Source: Lethocerus indicus (Eukaryota > Arthropoda > Insecta > Hemiptera > Belostomatidae). Taken from it: a DNA stretch of 64,000 nucleotides. This document shows, piece by piece, positions 44,220-56,267 of this stretch; positions within the stretch are counted from its first letter, which is position 1, and each line of letters opens with the position of its first letter. The notes beneath the pieces are model-generated. The model was given only the letters and a program-made list of their open reading frames with translations, did not search any database and was not told the DNA's origin. A program made the position numbers and the translations under genes. Location of the stretch: the NCBI GenBank assembly GCA_019843655.1, contig JACDQD010000003.1:2234925-2298924 (forward strand). The letters are read 5' to 3'.

Positions 44220-45880
44220 AAAATGTTTTTTTTGTTATATTTATTGCTACTATAATTGTAAGGCGGCGATTGTGTGATTCAATGAGTTGTGGGCGTGCGC
44301 GTATGAATGAGCGTGCGCGGGCGCACTGGAGTAGAAATTGAATCGGGTCGACGGGGGTGGTTGAAGGTGAAGGTCGGGGGGACTGTGAACCACCCCTGAC
44401 CATCCCCATCCCCCAGCCCCCAAAACACCCACAATCCACTCCCGTGGCCCCAATACGCCGGGCCGCTATTGCGCAACACACGGTTTCGTAACCGGTGTTA
44501 ACCGAGCGAACGCGAAACCGGCACCGGTCGGGAATTCGGACGAATTCAGAAATCTCCATATTAAACAGAATTCGCTGGAAAAACAAAGTTGTTTTCAGTC
44601 GTCCACAATAGTAACAATTAATACAGTGCATGGCCTCATAATTTAAAGAATATAACGTTAACAAACTAGATGCTTATTTACCTTTTCAGTGAGAATACAG
44701 TGCTGGGGGAAACGGGAAATAAACAACACGTGTATAAAATATTGGGAAATCCTGATAATGTCAGATAATCCTCAGAATCGGAAAATAATACTCGCTGTAT
44801 TTAGTGCAGAAATGCTGGTAATTCGATTACGCGCGGTAACACAGAAGGGAGGGATGATATTTTAAAACTAATTAAATTCAAAAATGCGGACAGATAAAAA
44901 AAAATGTATAGAAGGCGGAATGTAGGCGGTGATCTTTCGCCGATGACGGCGTAAGGGGGACGGGAGGGGGTCGCGAGGTCACCGGTATAGTTATTTGGGG
45001 AATGACGCGGGGCGGGGGGCGTATGGAGGGGCCGACCTTGACCTTCAGTCCTCCCCACGTGGTGGCCGCTCGATAAAACTCGCCCCCCCTCACTAGCACA
45101 TCACCGCACGGCCCACCCCCTCTAACCCCGTACGCGTGTGCGTGTTGGGCCGGGGGTCGAGGACGCCACGAGCAGGCACGAGGAGGGCACCCGGGGAGGA
45201 TTTGCGGGGTTGAAATGGGAAATTTAAGTGAAACCCACCCCTGAGCGGGGCTGGCATTACTGCCGGTAGGGGTGGCCGGTGGGGTGCGGTCGCGGGGGTG
45301 ATGGCCGAGCGGAGCCCCATTGCCACACAACTTGTGCAACCTTGGCCCAACCAACCCCCTCAAAACCCTATATAACTTAACCGACAAACACACCCTCCGC
45401 TATTGCAAACGGCCGTGTAACCCTCCTATACTTTCACCCCGCCTTAAATAAGAAATAATTTACAATAATCTCGAACTATTACGGTAATTTATTTTTACCT
45501 TTTAAACAGTAAATTGTATTTGGGGGTTAATGCGCCACCAGGGTCGCATCCCTGCATAACTTACGCTATAACGTTCCCGATTACTATACCAACATTCTGC
45601 ACAAAACAAATATATTTCAATCCATATGTATATAGATATCTTTGGTTATTGTAACTTAGTAATCCTGCATTATTTTTGATATAAATTTCCCATCACGCGC
45701 ATCTTGTTTACGGCCCCCTAAATATAACTGTAGTTTCGTAAAAGTGATAAAAGGATATTGCCGGTTATTGTATTGTGAAGTCGGTCAATGTCAAAGGCGA
45801 ACCGGCCCCAGGTATCGAAAGGGCCCGAAGGGCCACCACAGGGTCCTTTTTCGCGAGAGCATTCACAATTTTACAATCTA
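44220..45880. other. GC-rich intergenic DNA, no gene recognised
   Basis: 44300-45400 is GC- and CpG-rich and keeps frames open on the minus strand (171 codons at 44878-45393, proline-rich, no known domain). It contains CCACGTGG at 45056-45063 and TGACCTT at about 45039. A promoter-associated CpG-rich patch is possible but not shown. Confidence 0.35.
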
Positions 45881-46105
45881 TCGTGTCGGCAACTAAGTCA
45901 TTGCGGGTTTCGTCGCCAGATTGGGCGTTATTGGTATTTTTACGCACGTTTACGCATCCTCAAACCTACAATAGAATGTATTCTGAAATGTTTATTACTT
46001 GCCCCAATTATTCGTCGTAAGTACCACGAAAAAAGCACGACGTAAGTGTGGTTTTACTTCACACACCCGAAGGTTGAGAAGAATCCGCAATTATTTAGTT
46101 GCCAA

Positions 46106-46107
<2 letters not shown>
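45881..46107 (+). mobile_element. Mariner MITE (family C)
   Basis: Left end TCGTGTCGGCAACTAAGTCA after TA; GGGTTTCGTCGCC, TTTTTACGCACGTTTACGCA, TATTCTGAAATGTTTATTAC; right end CAATTATTTAGTTGCCAACC running directly into a (TA)n tract. Confidence 0.85.

Positions 46108-46148
<41 letters not shown>
46108..46148. repeat. (TA)n microsatellite abutting a MITE end
   Basis: About 20 TA units starting exactly where the TA target site of the mariner MITE would be. Confidence 0.95.
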
Positions 46149-46151
<3 letters not shown>

Positions 46152-46879
46152 CATAATTATGAAAGTGGTCCAAGTCGATTCAAACTTTAAATACAACATT
46201 TTCATATGAAATTCACACAAAATTTCATATTCATAGTAAACTTCCATTAATCGAGACTAATAAAATTCGAAATTAAAACGTCGCATAATATAAAAATATT
46301 TGTTAATTTATTCGAAAGCAATTCATTAAATATCTCGAAACCAGAAATATATGACAGACCACTTTCATAAACCACGTGATCTTCCGCCTCCAGTTTGACT
46401 GTGCCGAATCGGCACTTCGGAACATTGTAAAGTAATTTATTGACAAATTTATTAATTTATAACCATTTTTGAAATTAATCCCGGTTGATATTTCAATAAT
46501 GATAGTTTCACTTGTCGAATAAGAGTATTAACTAACATTCAATGTTGGGATTAATCCTTGTTGATATTTTACCGAAAATGTACCGCAACAAATATACATT
46601 ATGCGTAACAATAATATGATATTTTTACAGCGCCACACACTTAGGGAGGATTTAACATGAATGAGCTGAGAAGAAGAAAACTGAGATATACGTCCAATAT
46701 TCTGTATATTGTGTTGCGCTTAGGCCGACATGATATAAATTTGTATTCGACGTCAGAAACTAAAGTTGGAATCGTCATTTGAATAAGAAGAGGGGTCAGA
46801 TGGGAGTTAGGTTAAGTAGGTCCCTTGCTGCGTATATACTTTCGTTTACTGCGTATTTTAAACCATCTTTATACCCCAG
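46149..46879. other. AT-rich intergenic DNA, nothing recognised
   Basis: No shared repeat and no long frame. Confidence 0.45.
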
Positions 46880-47035
46880 ATCTGCGGTGTTTCTGTCTCC
46901 ACTCTTTCGCCAGACCGGGGATTCGGCCGCTCGCCATCTTCAGTAGCGCTGTGTCAGTCACTGTCGCCACTTTGGACGTTTTTCGGGGCCATCCTCACTG
47001 CCCACTGTGTCACTTGTACTGTCATAGCGCATCGT
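46880..47035. mobile_element. Family A single-arm fragment (copy 14)
   Basis: GATCTGCGGTGTTTCTGTCT, GGGGATTCGGCCGCTCGCCA, TCTTCAGTAGCGCTGTGTCA, CGTTTTTCGGGGCCATCCTC then CTGTGTCACTTGTACTGTC. The inverted arm is absent and the GAAA partner (TTTC) is mutated to ATTC. Confidence 0.8.
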
Positions 47036-48534
47036 TATATTTTTTGTCATCTACAAGTCCATTTAAAAAAAACACATTAAGCACTTGCTGATATTATTAA
47101 ACTGGATGAGAACGCAAACTGACCGCAGGATTTAGAACTAATTTTCATTTCGATAGACGGAATTTATATGAATATATAATTTACTTGTTTCTCGAACTAA
47201 TTACCCTGTTTAATTCTCCAACTGACGATTAGATTCGTCGATATACATAATACGTATCATTGCGCAGACAACATAGGCTATTTTTGAAAATTAATCCATT
47301 AATATTATAACTTATAGACTCGGCATTAAGAGAAACTAGCAAAGACCACAGAGTAGTCGGAAACCCTTAATTCCAAGGGACAGGGGAGTCTACCTTAATT
47401 TAAAACATAGTATTATAAAAGTGATGCATATGTTTCAACATATGCATTGATTATTCCGAAATAAAAACACTGTTGATTTGCCCAAATTATGTTTTGATTC
47501 AGAATTGAGAGCAGAATTTATTAACAGCTGAATGGCTGAGGAGTTTTCGTACAGTCAAATTGCGTTTGACTGAAAATCGGGGAAATTACATTTGTGTAAA
47601 ATTTACTACCCTTTCTTATGCTCTCGGCTGAACAGAGTTGTTCCGGGGGTTTAAAGGCGGGTTTACGACAATTCGTAAAGGTATAAAAGACACTTTTCAA
47701 CCCCTAGCGCCGCCGTAAAGAGCCTTTAACGGCCTTATGCTCAGCCCCCAACCCGCGAGTAAGGGCGGTTCTCCCTTCCGATTGTCTTCGTATAAATCGT
47801 AGTTTTAAAATTTCGAGGAAATCGAAGTGAATTTCGACGGGCGTAAAATACAGGAAGCGAATTTCAGGCGTGAGTTTATTTGTATTGCACTTATCGAGGC
47901 TTATCGCCCCCTCTGACTAATGTGTACCCATTTTAAACACCCGCGTTTTCCCATCCCAAATATGGTCTGTTTGGACAATTTAAGTTTGTCTTTCTCAGGG
48001 CCGGCCGATAACTGCTCTCGCGCGTGACGTGACGATGAGTCGTGCATTTATTTTCATAGGCGTCCCGACGCCGCTCTGTGTACGAAGGGGAACAACTCAG
48101 AACGACGGGACGTTTAAACGCGACGTCCATAAAAACGTTTCTTCGGAACAGCTTTGGGCGCTTAACGACAGAAAATTGGGATTAAAACTTTTTTCTTACA
48201 GGTTTTTGTCGTCTAATACTGACCATCGATGGTCATGATATATCTGGAGAGATGCGGGACGCAGAAGGGATGGAAATGAAAATCGTCATTTTCATCCCCC
48301 ACATACACTGCGGAATAACATAAAACGGGATACAAGAATCTACAGTTTTAATATGTTGATTACACATCTAATTAGTTTAGTTTTTCCCGCCGTTTTCTTC
48401 GGTATTTTTTCACCAAGATGACTATTTGGCTGTGAGTAAGGTGAATAGTTGTTTTACAACTTTTTGAAAAAATTATTGACGAAAAAACTCGTTGTGGGCC
48501 AAGTGTTGTGTTGAAAAATTTGAAAACAGTTCCG
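47036..48534. other. Intergenic DNA, nothing recognised
   Basis: A short palindrome CATATGTTTCAACATATGCA at about 47426. No gene recognised. Confidence 0.4.
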
Positions 48535-48826
48535 TAGATTTCTTGTGTTTCTGTCTCCTCTCTCGCCGGTTCGGTCTTTCGCTAGACCGGTTTCGGCCGC
48601 TCGCCGTCTTCAGTAGCGCTGTGTTAGTCACTCATGGCGCTTTGAATGTTTTTTCGGGCATCCTCACCGCACTGCACTGTTTGTCGTGTGTATACAGACG
48701 TGTCTCGAGGATATGTTCCACCGACGCTACTGAAGATGGCGAGCGGCCCGAAACCGTTCTAGCGAACCGGCGAGAGAAGACAGAAACACGGGAAATCTAA
48801 TAGATCACATACCGGGTATGTTAAAC
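48535..48826. mobile_element. Family A foldback element, copy 15
   Basis: Left arm starts AGATTTCTTGTGTTTCTGTC without a tip; the right arm ends with a degraded tip (CATACCGGGTATGTTAAACT). Flanks GAAAACAGTTCCGT (left) and TAAAAATTCCGT (right) may be a diverged duplication. Confidence 0.85.
48580..48618 (-). ncRNA. Hammerhead-like motif (family A copy 15, left arm)
   Basis: CGCTA, CTGAAGA, C then GGC-GAGCG-GCC, GAAA, ACCGGT, GTC, TAGCG. Core intact; the extra base before helix II is C here. The right arm has ACCGTTC and is damaged. Confidence 0.6.
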
Positions 48827-48839
48827 TAAAAATTCCGTT

Positions 48840-49573
48840 TAGAAAACTGTGTCGAAACTCTGTCTTTTTGTCGCCATATTTAGCAAAACCACCCTTCGAA
48901 AAAAAAGGGTGCACCGCGAACGCTTTTTGAGTTGCCGTTTTTTTTTTCATTTTCACCCCCGATTCAAAAATCTTTACACCGAAATCCTCCCCCTCCCCAC
49001 CCCCAACGGGTATTTCGAAGAATGGGCCCCAACGGAAATGTGCGCCCGCTATAAAACGTCTATTGTCTAGTGTTCGGAGGGTGGAGCGGGTTCGGGAGAT
49101 CCGAGGCCGGGGTGGCGGGGGGTGCAATTGAGGACACTACCTGGGTCCTCTGATAGTTTTACAACGCTATAGCGGCGTAAAAAAAAAAAGAAAAAAGGTC
49201 AGATCGAAGGTCGGCCACGTTTTTAGGTCAAATCGGAAGCGTCCCACTGGAAACACAGGTACGGATATTTCAGTGTCCCAAATAGCGAAAGTGAACGTTT
49301 TATTGCACATACGGAACATGAAAGTGCCGACTTCGAATGAAAAGTGAGTTCACCCCGCCCCCTCCCCCAAGGCGGTATCCTTTTTGGAAAATCCTTGGAA
49401 ATGTCGTCGCAATACTGCCAAGTTTGGACTGGTTTAAAATGTTATTTGTCTTACTTACTCCGGACATCGGCATTTTCATCCCCTAATAATAATGATGATA
49501 TCCTGTTCTCTCTCATCTTCGCGGAATGAGACGCGGTCATGAAAATGTGACGGATTTTGGCTTATTTCATATA
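48840..49573. other. Intergenic DNA, nothing recognised
   Basis: Poly-A/T runs and a CCCC-rich stretch near 48985-49005. The 122-codon minus frame at 48759-49127 overlaps family A and has no known domain. Confidence 0.4.
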
Positions 49574-49765
49574 TTAGGGGTACCAAAAGGTAATCGACGT
49601 TTTGACTTTGGAATTCATTTTATTTTCCTACAAAAGAAACTTTAATTATTATCGACAACTCTCTGCCACTTTTTCGGCAAATTTTCGATTCCCCCCCGTC
49701 TTGAAGAACTCCTCAAGACCGAAATACATTACGATAAATTGTCGATTACTTTTGGGTACACCGAA
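49574..49765 (-). mobile_element. Mariner deletion-derivative MITE (family B, copy 6)
   Basis: Ends TTAGGGGTACCAAAAGGTAA and ...TCGATTACTTTTGGGTACAC, TA on both sides. The transposase-tail blocks ATTATCGACAACTCTCTGCC and CTTGAAGAACTCCTCAAGAC are present on the minus strand. Confidence 0.88.
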
Positions 49766-49767
49766 TA

Positions 49768-49947
49768 CTTATGGTCTAATGTCAGTCCTGGTAGATTTTA
49801 AAAATTTAAAGTTCCTTGGCGGAACAAACATCATCGTTATGTCAGTCCGATACTCGAATATTCGGTAATTATCCGATATTCGTCGGGCTAAATAGAATAG
49901 TTGTAAATACCTTGAATTATACCGTGTGCATTGGCAAGGAGAAGAAC
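49768..49947 (-). repeat. Inverted duplicate of 26619-26722 next to family B
   Basis: GTCAGTCCTGGTAGATTTTA, AAAATTTAAAGTTCCTTGGC and TTATACCGTGTGCATTGGCA then AGGAGAAGAA match the inverse of the 26.6 kb segment. An extra piece of about 65 bp (GTCAGTCCGATACTCGAATA ...) interrupts it. Confidence 0.8.
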
Positions 49948-50140
49948 TGAGTTTTCTGGACTATTTTTACCGCCGGTAACTTATGGATACTTAAATAGTT
50001 GATGAATTAGACAGGATAGTTTAAAAATGTTGATGTCAGAAAGTATATGGAGGGCCGAAAAGAAACTGAATGAAGTATGATCTCCAGTTTAAATGAGCGA
50101 CAGTCAGCCGCCACGAGACGTGCTGCTCACTAAAAATTGT

Positions 50141-50513
50141 GTACCGTAGGTTCGTGACGTTTCTGTCTCCTCTCGCCGGTTTGGTCTTTTGCTAGACCGG
50201 TTTCGGCCGCTCGCCGTCTTCAGTAGCGCTGTGTCAGTCAGTCAGCACTGTGTCAGTCGTACTGTCGGCACTTTGGATGTTTTTCCGGGGCATCCCGACA
50301 AACACCACAGTACACAGGTGACAGTGACAGTGCAGTGAGGATGGCCAAAAAAACATTCAAAGTGATGACAGTGACTGACATAGCGCTACTGAAGACGGCG
50401 AGCGGCCGAATACCGGTCTGGCAAAAGACCAAACAGCAGCGAGAGGAGACAGAAAAACATCAGGAACCTACAGTATTCCAACCCCTCGCAGACCACAAAA
50501 AAGGTATATTGAA
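50141..50513. mobile_element. Family A foldback element, copy 16
   Basis: Left arm begins GTACCGTAGGTTCGTGACGT; the right arm ends with the tip (CAGACCACAAAAAAGGTATA then TTGAA). Flanks TAAAAATTGT (50131-50140) and TGAAAATTGT (50514-50523) form a near-perfect 10-bp duplication. The left-arm ribozyme-like block has an intact core but only four helix I pairs. Confidence 0.88.
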
Positions 50514-50748
50514 TGAAAATTGTCTGTTTTCAGTCGGGAGGAAGGGCAAATTTTTCATTTCGGCCCTACTGTCGCCGCAGAAACGAGGAAAAGCCGGGTT
50601 TAAAAATTAAAATTGCCGGACCCCGTTTTCCTCGGGCGCAGCTCGTACAACGGCATGTGTTTACGAATACCGCCGAGGTCAACAATTCAAGGGCGTATCT
50701 GCTCTATGGCGAATGTGTTGTAGACAACTATATATAATGGAGTAAATA

Positions 50749-50957
50749 GCTCTCACTCCGATTGACAATTTGAAAAGATGTATTTCGGTCTTGAGGAGTT
50801 CTTCAAGAGAGGGGGAATCGAAATTTGTCGGAAAAGTGGCGGAGAGTTGTTGATAATATTTGTGAATATATAGTAGATTAATGATTAAAGTTTTCTTTTT
50901 TAGCAAAATATAATGAATTCCAAAATCAAAACGTCGATTACTTTTGGGTGCCCCTAA
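50749..50957 (+). mobile_element. Mariner deletion-derivative MITE (family B, copy 7)
   Basis: Left end is eroded; the body has GGTCTTGAGGAGTTCTTCAA, GTGAATATATAGTAGATTAA and the right end TCGATTACTTTTGGGTGCCC followed by CTAA and TA. Confidence 0.82.
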
Positions 50958-53359
50958 TACATACTACATCATTAACTTTCCGACATACCAATTCCAATAA
51001 CCTTTATTTCCTTATAATTTTACATTATATACGTATTTAAAATAATTAAATTTAGATTTACATATATTATATTACATATTCTTCATGATAGTTTTTGTTC
51101 ATATTTATGTTCACTCCTTCACTAAGTAGGTGAAGTTGAGTGATATACTTCGCCTAGAACTTCGAGGAAGTTTTCAAGTCCCTTCCAGTTCTTACCAGTT
51201 ACAAGTTCGTAAATGCTAAAGTTCGTATTTCACGTTTTGAATTTTCTATGCATCGTATCACTATCGCTTCGCTTCTCTAGGGCGGCCGATAATATATTAT
51301 GTAAATTTTAGTTATTTACTGTTGTTCTCTCGGTTCGGTAGCCCGTGTAGTTTTATATTGTCCGCCTGAAAAACAACAGTTGGCCAAGGTAAATAAGGTC
51401 AAAAACAGGGCCCTGGAATTCCATACCATCACTGGAATTTCCACCCCCCACCCGTTTCCAGTTCCGCCCCCTCCAGCTACCCCCGTCCCAACGTTTAAAA
51501 GCACGTCCGATAATTCTGTTATTGCCCAGTGAAAATAAACCTTATTAGGGCATATTAATAGAGTTATTGAATTACGTGGGATTCCCCCCGGCCCGTTATC
51601 ATCAGCCCGAGAACGGAAAAACTACTGAAGACGGCGAGCGCCCCGAATCAGTGCAGCGATAGGCGGAAATCCCCCGAGTTACTTTAGGGAGACGACCGAC
51701 TGAAAACTACTGAAGACGCCCCATTTAGAATTCATATGAATTCACCTTGAACGGCGGGATTCCGGTCGTCGAAATACGCTCTCCGCCGTCATCAGTAGTC
51801 TGGGCGAGGATAAATTTGAAATGGAGTCGACTTCCCTCCTTGATGTTGGGCAATCCCTGTCGCCTTATCAGTACTTACACCGACGGATAGATAACGCGTC
51901 CCGCCACCAATACAAACAATGCACGGCCTGCGTTTTGTTTCGATGCAGCCAATTTATTACAATTTATTACCACTGCCGGAATTTTTGAAGATTTCCTAAA
52001 GTACAATTTGCCAGTCGAGGTAACGAAAGTTTACAGCGTCAATCGAAATTTGTTTTAGGGTAATTAATTTTTACAAGTTGTAATCGAAGGTAAATTGGGA
52101 CCGGGATTCGAACCCCGGACAAAATTACAAAACTTTTTGTGCTATGAATTTACATAGCAGATCGAAAAAGAGACGTCGAAAAGACTTCAGAAATGTCACA
52201 TTTTGCACTTGAATTCAGTGCACCGCTCGTGATGCGTTTCAATACTTCTTTCTTTCCACTGTATTATTGGCAAACAGTTTGTATTAATAATTAGCGCTAT
52301 AACATTGTCAGGTACAGGTGACTTTAAATGGAACATTCACAGATTTCACTGGGCTATGGCAATTTCAATTCGGCCAGTTGGGGTAGCTTTGGGGTAGTTT
52401 CGTCGTTATTCCGACATAAAATTATTCCGGCGACAAATATGCGGATGATATATGACACTGTGCTACTGAAGACGACGAGAAACCGGGAGAAATTCGAACC
52501 GATTAGAGTACCGGAGTCTGTTCGTCCCGATTCATTTCGGGAAATTTATTATTCACCGTGACTCATAGCGTCAAGTCGGAGAAGTTGAGTCATTGGGGGG
52601 ACTTAAATTTCACATTTCTCCCTATAATTTAAGTACTCTAAGCGATTGTCGGAAATCATCATTGAAAATATCCACCAATTCTGTTCGGCCTTCCTATTTT
52701 GTCAACAAGTTGAAACAGGGAAAGCGTGTTTTAATGAAAAACAATTTGTTCCGAAAGTCGACCTTCGGATTATCAAAAGGCAATAATATTCCGAGTGCGA
52801 TTGTAATTTTCGTAACGATTTTTAAACTGAATTTACTTAAAATTACGCTAATGCGTATTTCAATGTCTAATATTTGATCGGCGATTACCTGTCTTATAAA
52901 TAAATAGGCTCGCGTGTTCCTACAGGTGATAAAACTCATTTTTTAACACTTTACTTTTATGCGAAATATCGACTGTTGTTGTGTAAACGACTCTGTTCAA
53001 ACACAAGGGATTGAAGTGAACGATTTTACCCTGAGACATAAAACAAACAATTTCGATAATTCAAACTGCTTCGGTCGTACAATCGGAGCTGTAGTGCAAA
53101 TTTCAACTGATTAATGGTGAAGAGCTCTCACTTAAAATCGTCAAGAAACACCCTGAACAACTCGTCGAAACAAGGTTTCGTTTAAGTATTTCAGGCTGAT
53201 ATTGTGTATCGTGTGGCGGTCAATTGAAGAAATAAATAATCGGTTCACTCGGCCCAATAACAAGTTAAGGGACGTTACCAATTTTATTTCACAACTGATT
53301 TCTTACTCTTATTTTCTGAAGGGGGGGTTTTGACCCGCGGCTGAAGCGAGGCCCTAGGT
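50958..53359. other. Intergenic DNA with eroded family A cores
   Basis: ACTACTGAAGACGGCGAGCG at 51621-51640, ACTACTGAAGACGCC at about 51705-51719, the inverse CCGTCATCAGTAG at about 51786 and GCTACTGAAGACGACGAGAA at 52462-52481 all look like decayed ribozyme-like cores without arms. A perfect pol III B-box sequence (GGTTCGAATCC, minus strand) near 52106 lacks a tRNA fold around it. No gene recognised. Confidence 0.45.
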
Positions 53360-53460
53360 CAGGGGTCGGCAAACTTTGGAGTCTAAAAGGCCAAATTCAC
53401 GCTTTAACATTCTGTTGTGGAAAACATTTTATAGGGCCACAATTTTTCTTATTAACAATC
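53360..53460 (+). mobile_element. hAT-like terminal sequence
   Basis: CAGGGGTCGGCAAACTTTGG followed by AAAGGCCAAATTCACGC is the typical start of many hAT transposons. No matching inverted end (AAGTTTGCCGACCCCTG) was found within the next several hundred bases, so the element is truncated or its other end is eroded. Confidence 0.5.
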
Positions 53461-54559
53461 CAGTGAGTAGTGCACAATATGTAATAATAATTACGGTCTC
53501 AGCAGTCAGAAAGTCGGCAAGATAACGTTTACAATGCAAATATAATGCAAAATAATATGGAACGACCTTTTTTTTTTAGCATGTTTTAAAGAGGAGTGCA
53601 TACATTTCCACTTACAGCTTAATTACTATGAAAAAAAGAAAGTAGTGTTTACCTTATCGCTTTGAAAAGAAGACCTAATCTGGATAGAATTTAAAGGGCA
53701 GTATTTTTTTTTATATCATATCATAAGGAATAGTATATGAATGTTCATAAAGAAATAACAATATATAATAAATATTGATTGAAATTTATGAGAACAATAG
53801 TTTTTTAGGATGCTTTACGGGACCTCTACGGGTCGGGCGTTTTTAACCCCATAAAAATGGGTTAAAATAAATTGAAATTTTGCGGGAATATTTTCTAAAT
53901 TTTATTCCCTCATCGACTTAATCCGAAGGGCCCCCACTAACGGCCGCGTTATGCGCCCTATACGCCCCACAACCTACGTCACCGTGCCGGTGGTTGGGGG
54001 GCAACATGGAACGCTGAAATGGAGATTAATAGGACAAAAGTAGCGGCTTTGTTTCCCCCCTCGTGACCTCACAAGTTGTGTGACCTCAAGTACGTTGATC
54101 CCGCAGTGCGCAAGATAGAACACCGCGAGGACAGTGACCCCGATAGAACAACAGGCCCGCGGGCCGTCCCGGCCACGGCCCCGCAACAACAGCAACAAAC
54201 GGATCAAATCGAAATACTGACTTGACGGACCTATTAAATAACACCAAATTACAATTCGTCTTCCGCAATACTCCGGTGTTCTGACACGTCGACTCTCAGC
54301 TCAATGACCTCAACCGCGGAAAGGACATAAGCCGCTTGACGAAATCCGATTCTGTCAATACTTGTATTTCTATTGCCTCATCGATAATCTCCGTCATAGT
54401 TTCGCCCGGACAGGATTTCTGTGTCCTTCCAAATTCCTTTCAAGTGCCCGAAAACGAGATTCTTCCCTGGACATCCCGGCCGATCTTACCGGAACCCAGT
54501 ATTTGGAGGGACGCCGTATCCGGGGAGGAGAACTGGGTTTGGATCAACGCCTCGTCTTT

Positions 54560-54627
<68 letters not shown>

Positions 54628-56030
54628 ATAAGGCCGAAGATGATGTTCTGTTCGGGCAAGGACAAGCTGGAGAACCCCCCCGCCTTATCCTTACCCAGCC
54701 TCAGACTGACCTTTACGTAACCGGCCACCCAATGGCCATTATTATTTTTCAACGCCGTTCCAGGCTTGTTTTCTACCGCGTGTCACCTCCAATAAGGCAC
54801 GACCTCCCGGTTAGACATCCCGATTACGGGTTTATACCGGAGGACTCTGGGGGGTCGATCAAGGATGCAGGCTTGAACTTGTCCAACTAACCGAATAACG
54901 CGTGAAAACGAAGTTTTTTTTCAGATTTTTTTCACGTGACCACCCTCCCCCATCCATCCCCCAAGACACGTGGTGTGTACCACGAAACATACACGGGAGG
55001 AGAGTTGAGGGGGCCGCCGAAGAACTGTAGAGGAATACCACAGGAATACGAGTTTCAATTCAGATTGTCAGCCCTTTTGGCCAAGGTCAATTTCAATGTC
55101 CGGACGGCTTCAACCAGTCGGCGCGATAACGCTAATAATGTTGCGATATTACGCGAAATAGTGATGTGACGGTGCAGCCGAAGTGTTCCAGACAAAGGAC
55201 GAGTTTAAACTCGTTCTCCCCGTCGAAAGAACCGATACAGTCGAAGAATTGAAAATGAATTGTTCTATATTGTTCGGCGCATCGATATTAGGAAAAACAT
55301 AAAAAAAAAAAAAGAAAGAAAGAAACCCATTTCCCAGCCGGCTCAAGGTCCCCGCCGATGCCGATTTCTCGCGGAAATGACGCGCGGAAAAGAGACAAAT
55401 TGAATAAACTTCAGTGCGAAAAAGCAACGGAACAAAGTTGAAAATCGAAGGGTACATTATACGGAACGCCGATGAATATTCAATTTCTGTTTCCGAACTG
55501 GTCAGGGTCAAGGTTTTGTTAGGAACGGGGAAAATCGAGACCGGGAGTCGCATTTATCGCATCGGATAAGTGATAGCGCGTCGACAGAATTCAATTATTA
55601 TATTTCAATAATATCTCAGATAAGAATAGTGCGTGATATAGTTTTGTGGATAAATATTGATTTCAATGTCGAACTAGTTGTGAAAGTGAGAAGGAATATT
55701 TCAATTTCAAAGGGAGAAAGAGAGAGGACTTGATGCACCCTTATCTAACCTTTTAATTTATAACAAAAAACAGACTTTTTGCCACCGAACCTAATCTGGA
55801 AACAATTTAACGAGCGCTAATTTTGTTTCAATACGTCAGTATCTAAGTGTCCACAGAGAGACAACATTATACAATAAGTATGGATCATTTACACGCGAAT
55901 TTCTACATAGGGATGGGCGGGTCAACCGGTATTACCGATACGCTGCATAAAAATGCCTTTTTCGTGAAATATTTTATTCCTTATGAAGTTTGAATTTGAA
56001 GAGCGACACGAATGTCCGCGAGAGAGCAAC
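53461..56030. other. Intergenic DNA with a long (TA)n
   Basis: AT-rich to about 53.9 kb, then GC-richer. The 184-codon frame at 54336-54890 runs through the (TA)n tract (Tyr-Ile repeats) and has no recognisable domain on either side. Confidence 0.4.
54559..54624. repeat. (TA)n microsatellite
   Basis: About 32 TA units, the longest TA tract in the window. Confidence 0.97.
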
Positions 56031-56265
56031 GTTTTGGCAGCTAAGTAATTGCGGAATTCACCAACAAGTGGCACTTTTATATACTTTTTAAGTACGTCAA
56101 CATAGGCCGTAGACGGTTTCGAATGCAACGTATAAGATGCATTCGGCTTCTCCGCAATGTCCCTCGTCGAACTATGGCGATCCGAATCAATAATTGCCTT
56201 TATTTGGCCTTTATTTTGTACAACGCCACTTGGTGAATTCCGCAATTACATAGTTGTCAACCCAA
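56031..56265. mobile_element. Palindromic mariner MITE (family D), nearly complete
   Basis: GGCAGCTAAGTAATTGCGGA, ATTCACCAACAAGTGGCACT on the left; ACAACGCCACTTGGTGAATT, CCGCAATTACATAGTTGTCA then ACCCAA and TA on the right. The centre (CGAACTATGGCGATCCGAAT) matches the fragments at 17.6 and 18.3 kb. Confidence 0.85.
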
Positions 56266-56267
56266 TA

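Noticed and set aside
45299..45312. TGGCCGAGCGG word like a tRNA-Leu/Ser A box
   Set aside because: No B box or acceptor pairing follows; GC-rich surroundings make the word likely by chance.
44878..45393. 171-codon minus-strand frame
   Set aside because: Proline-, glycine- and arginine-rich translation of a GC-rich patch, with overlapping open frames on the same strand and no known domain.
52098..52120. Possible tRNA on the minus strand (perfect GGTTCGAATCC B box)
   Set aside because: No matching A box, anticodon stem or acceptor stem at the right distance; the same B-box word at 62345 also lacks a tRNA fold.
54336..54890. 184-codon open frame
   Set aside because: A large part is Tyr-Ile repeat from a (TA)n microsatellite; the rest has no recognisable domain and other frames are open in the same stretch.
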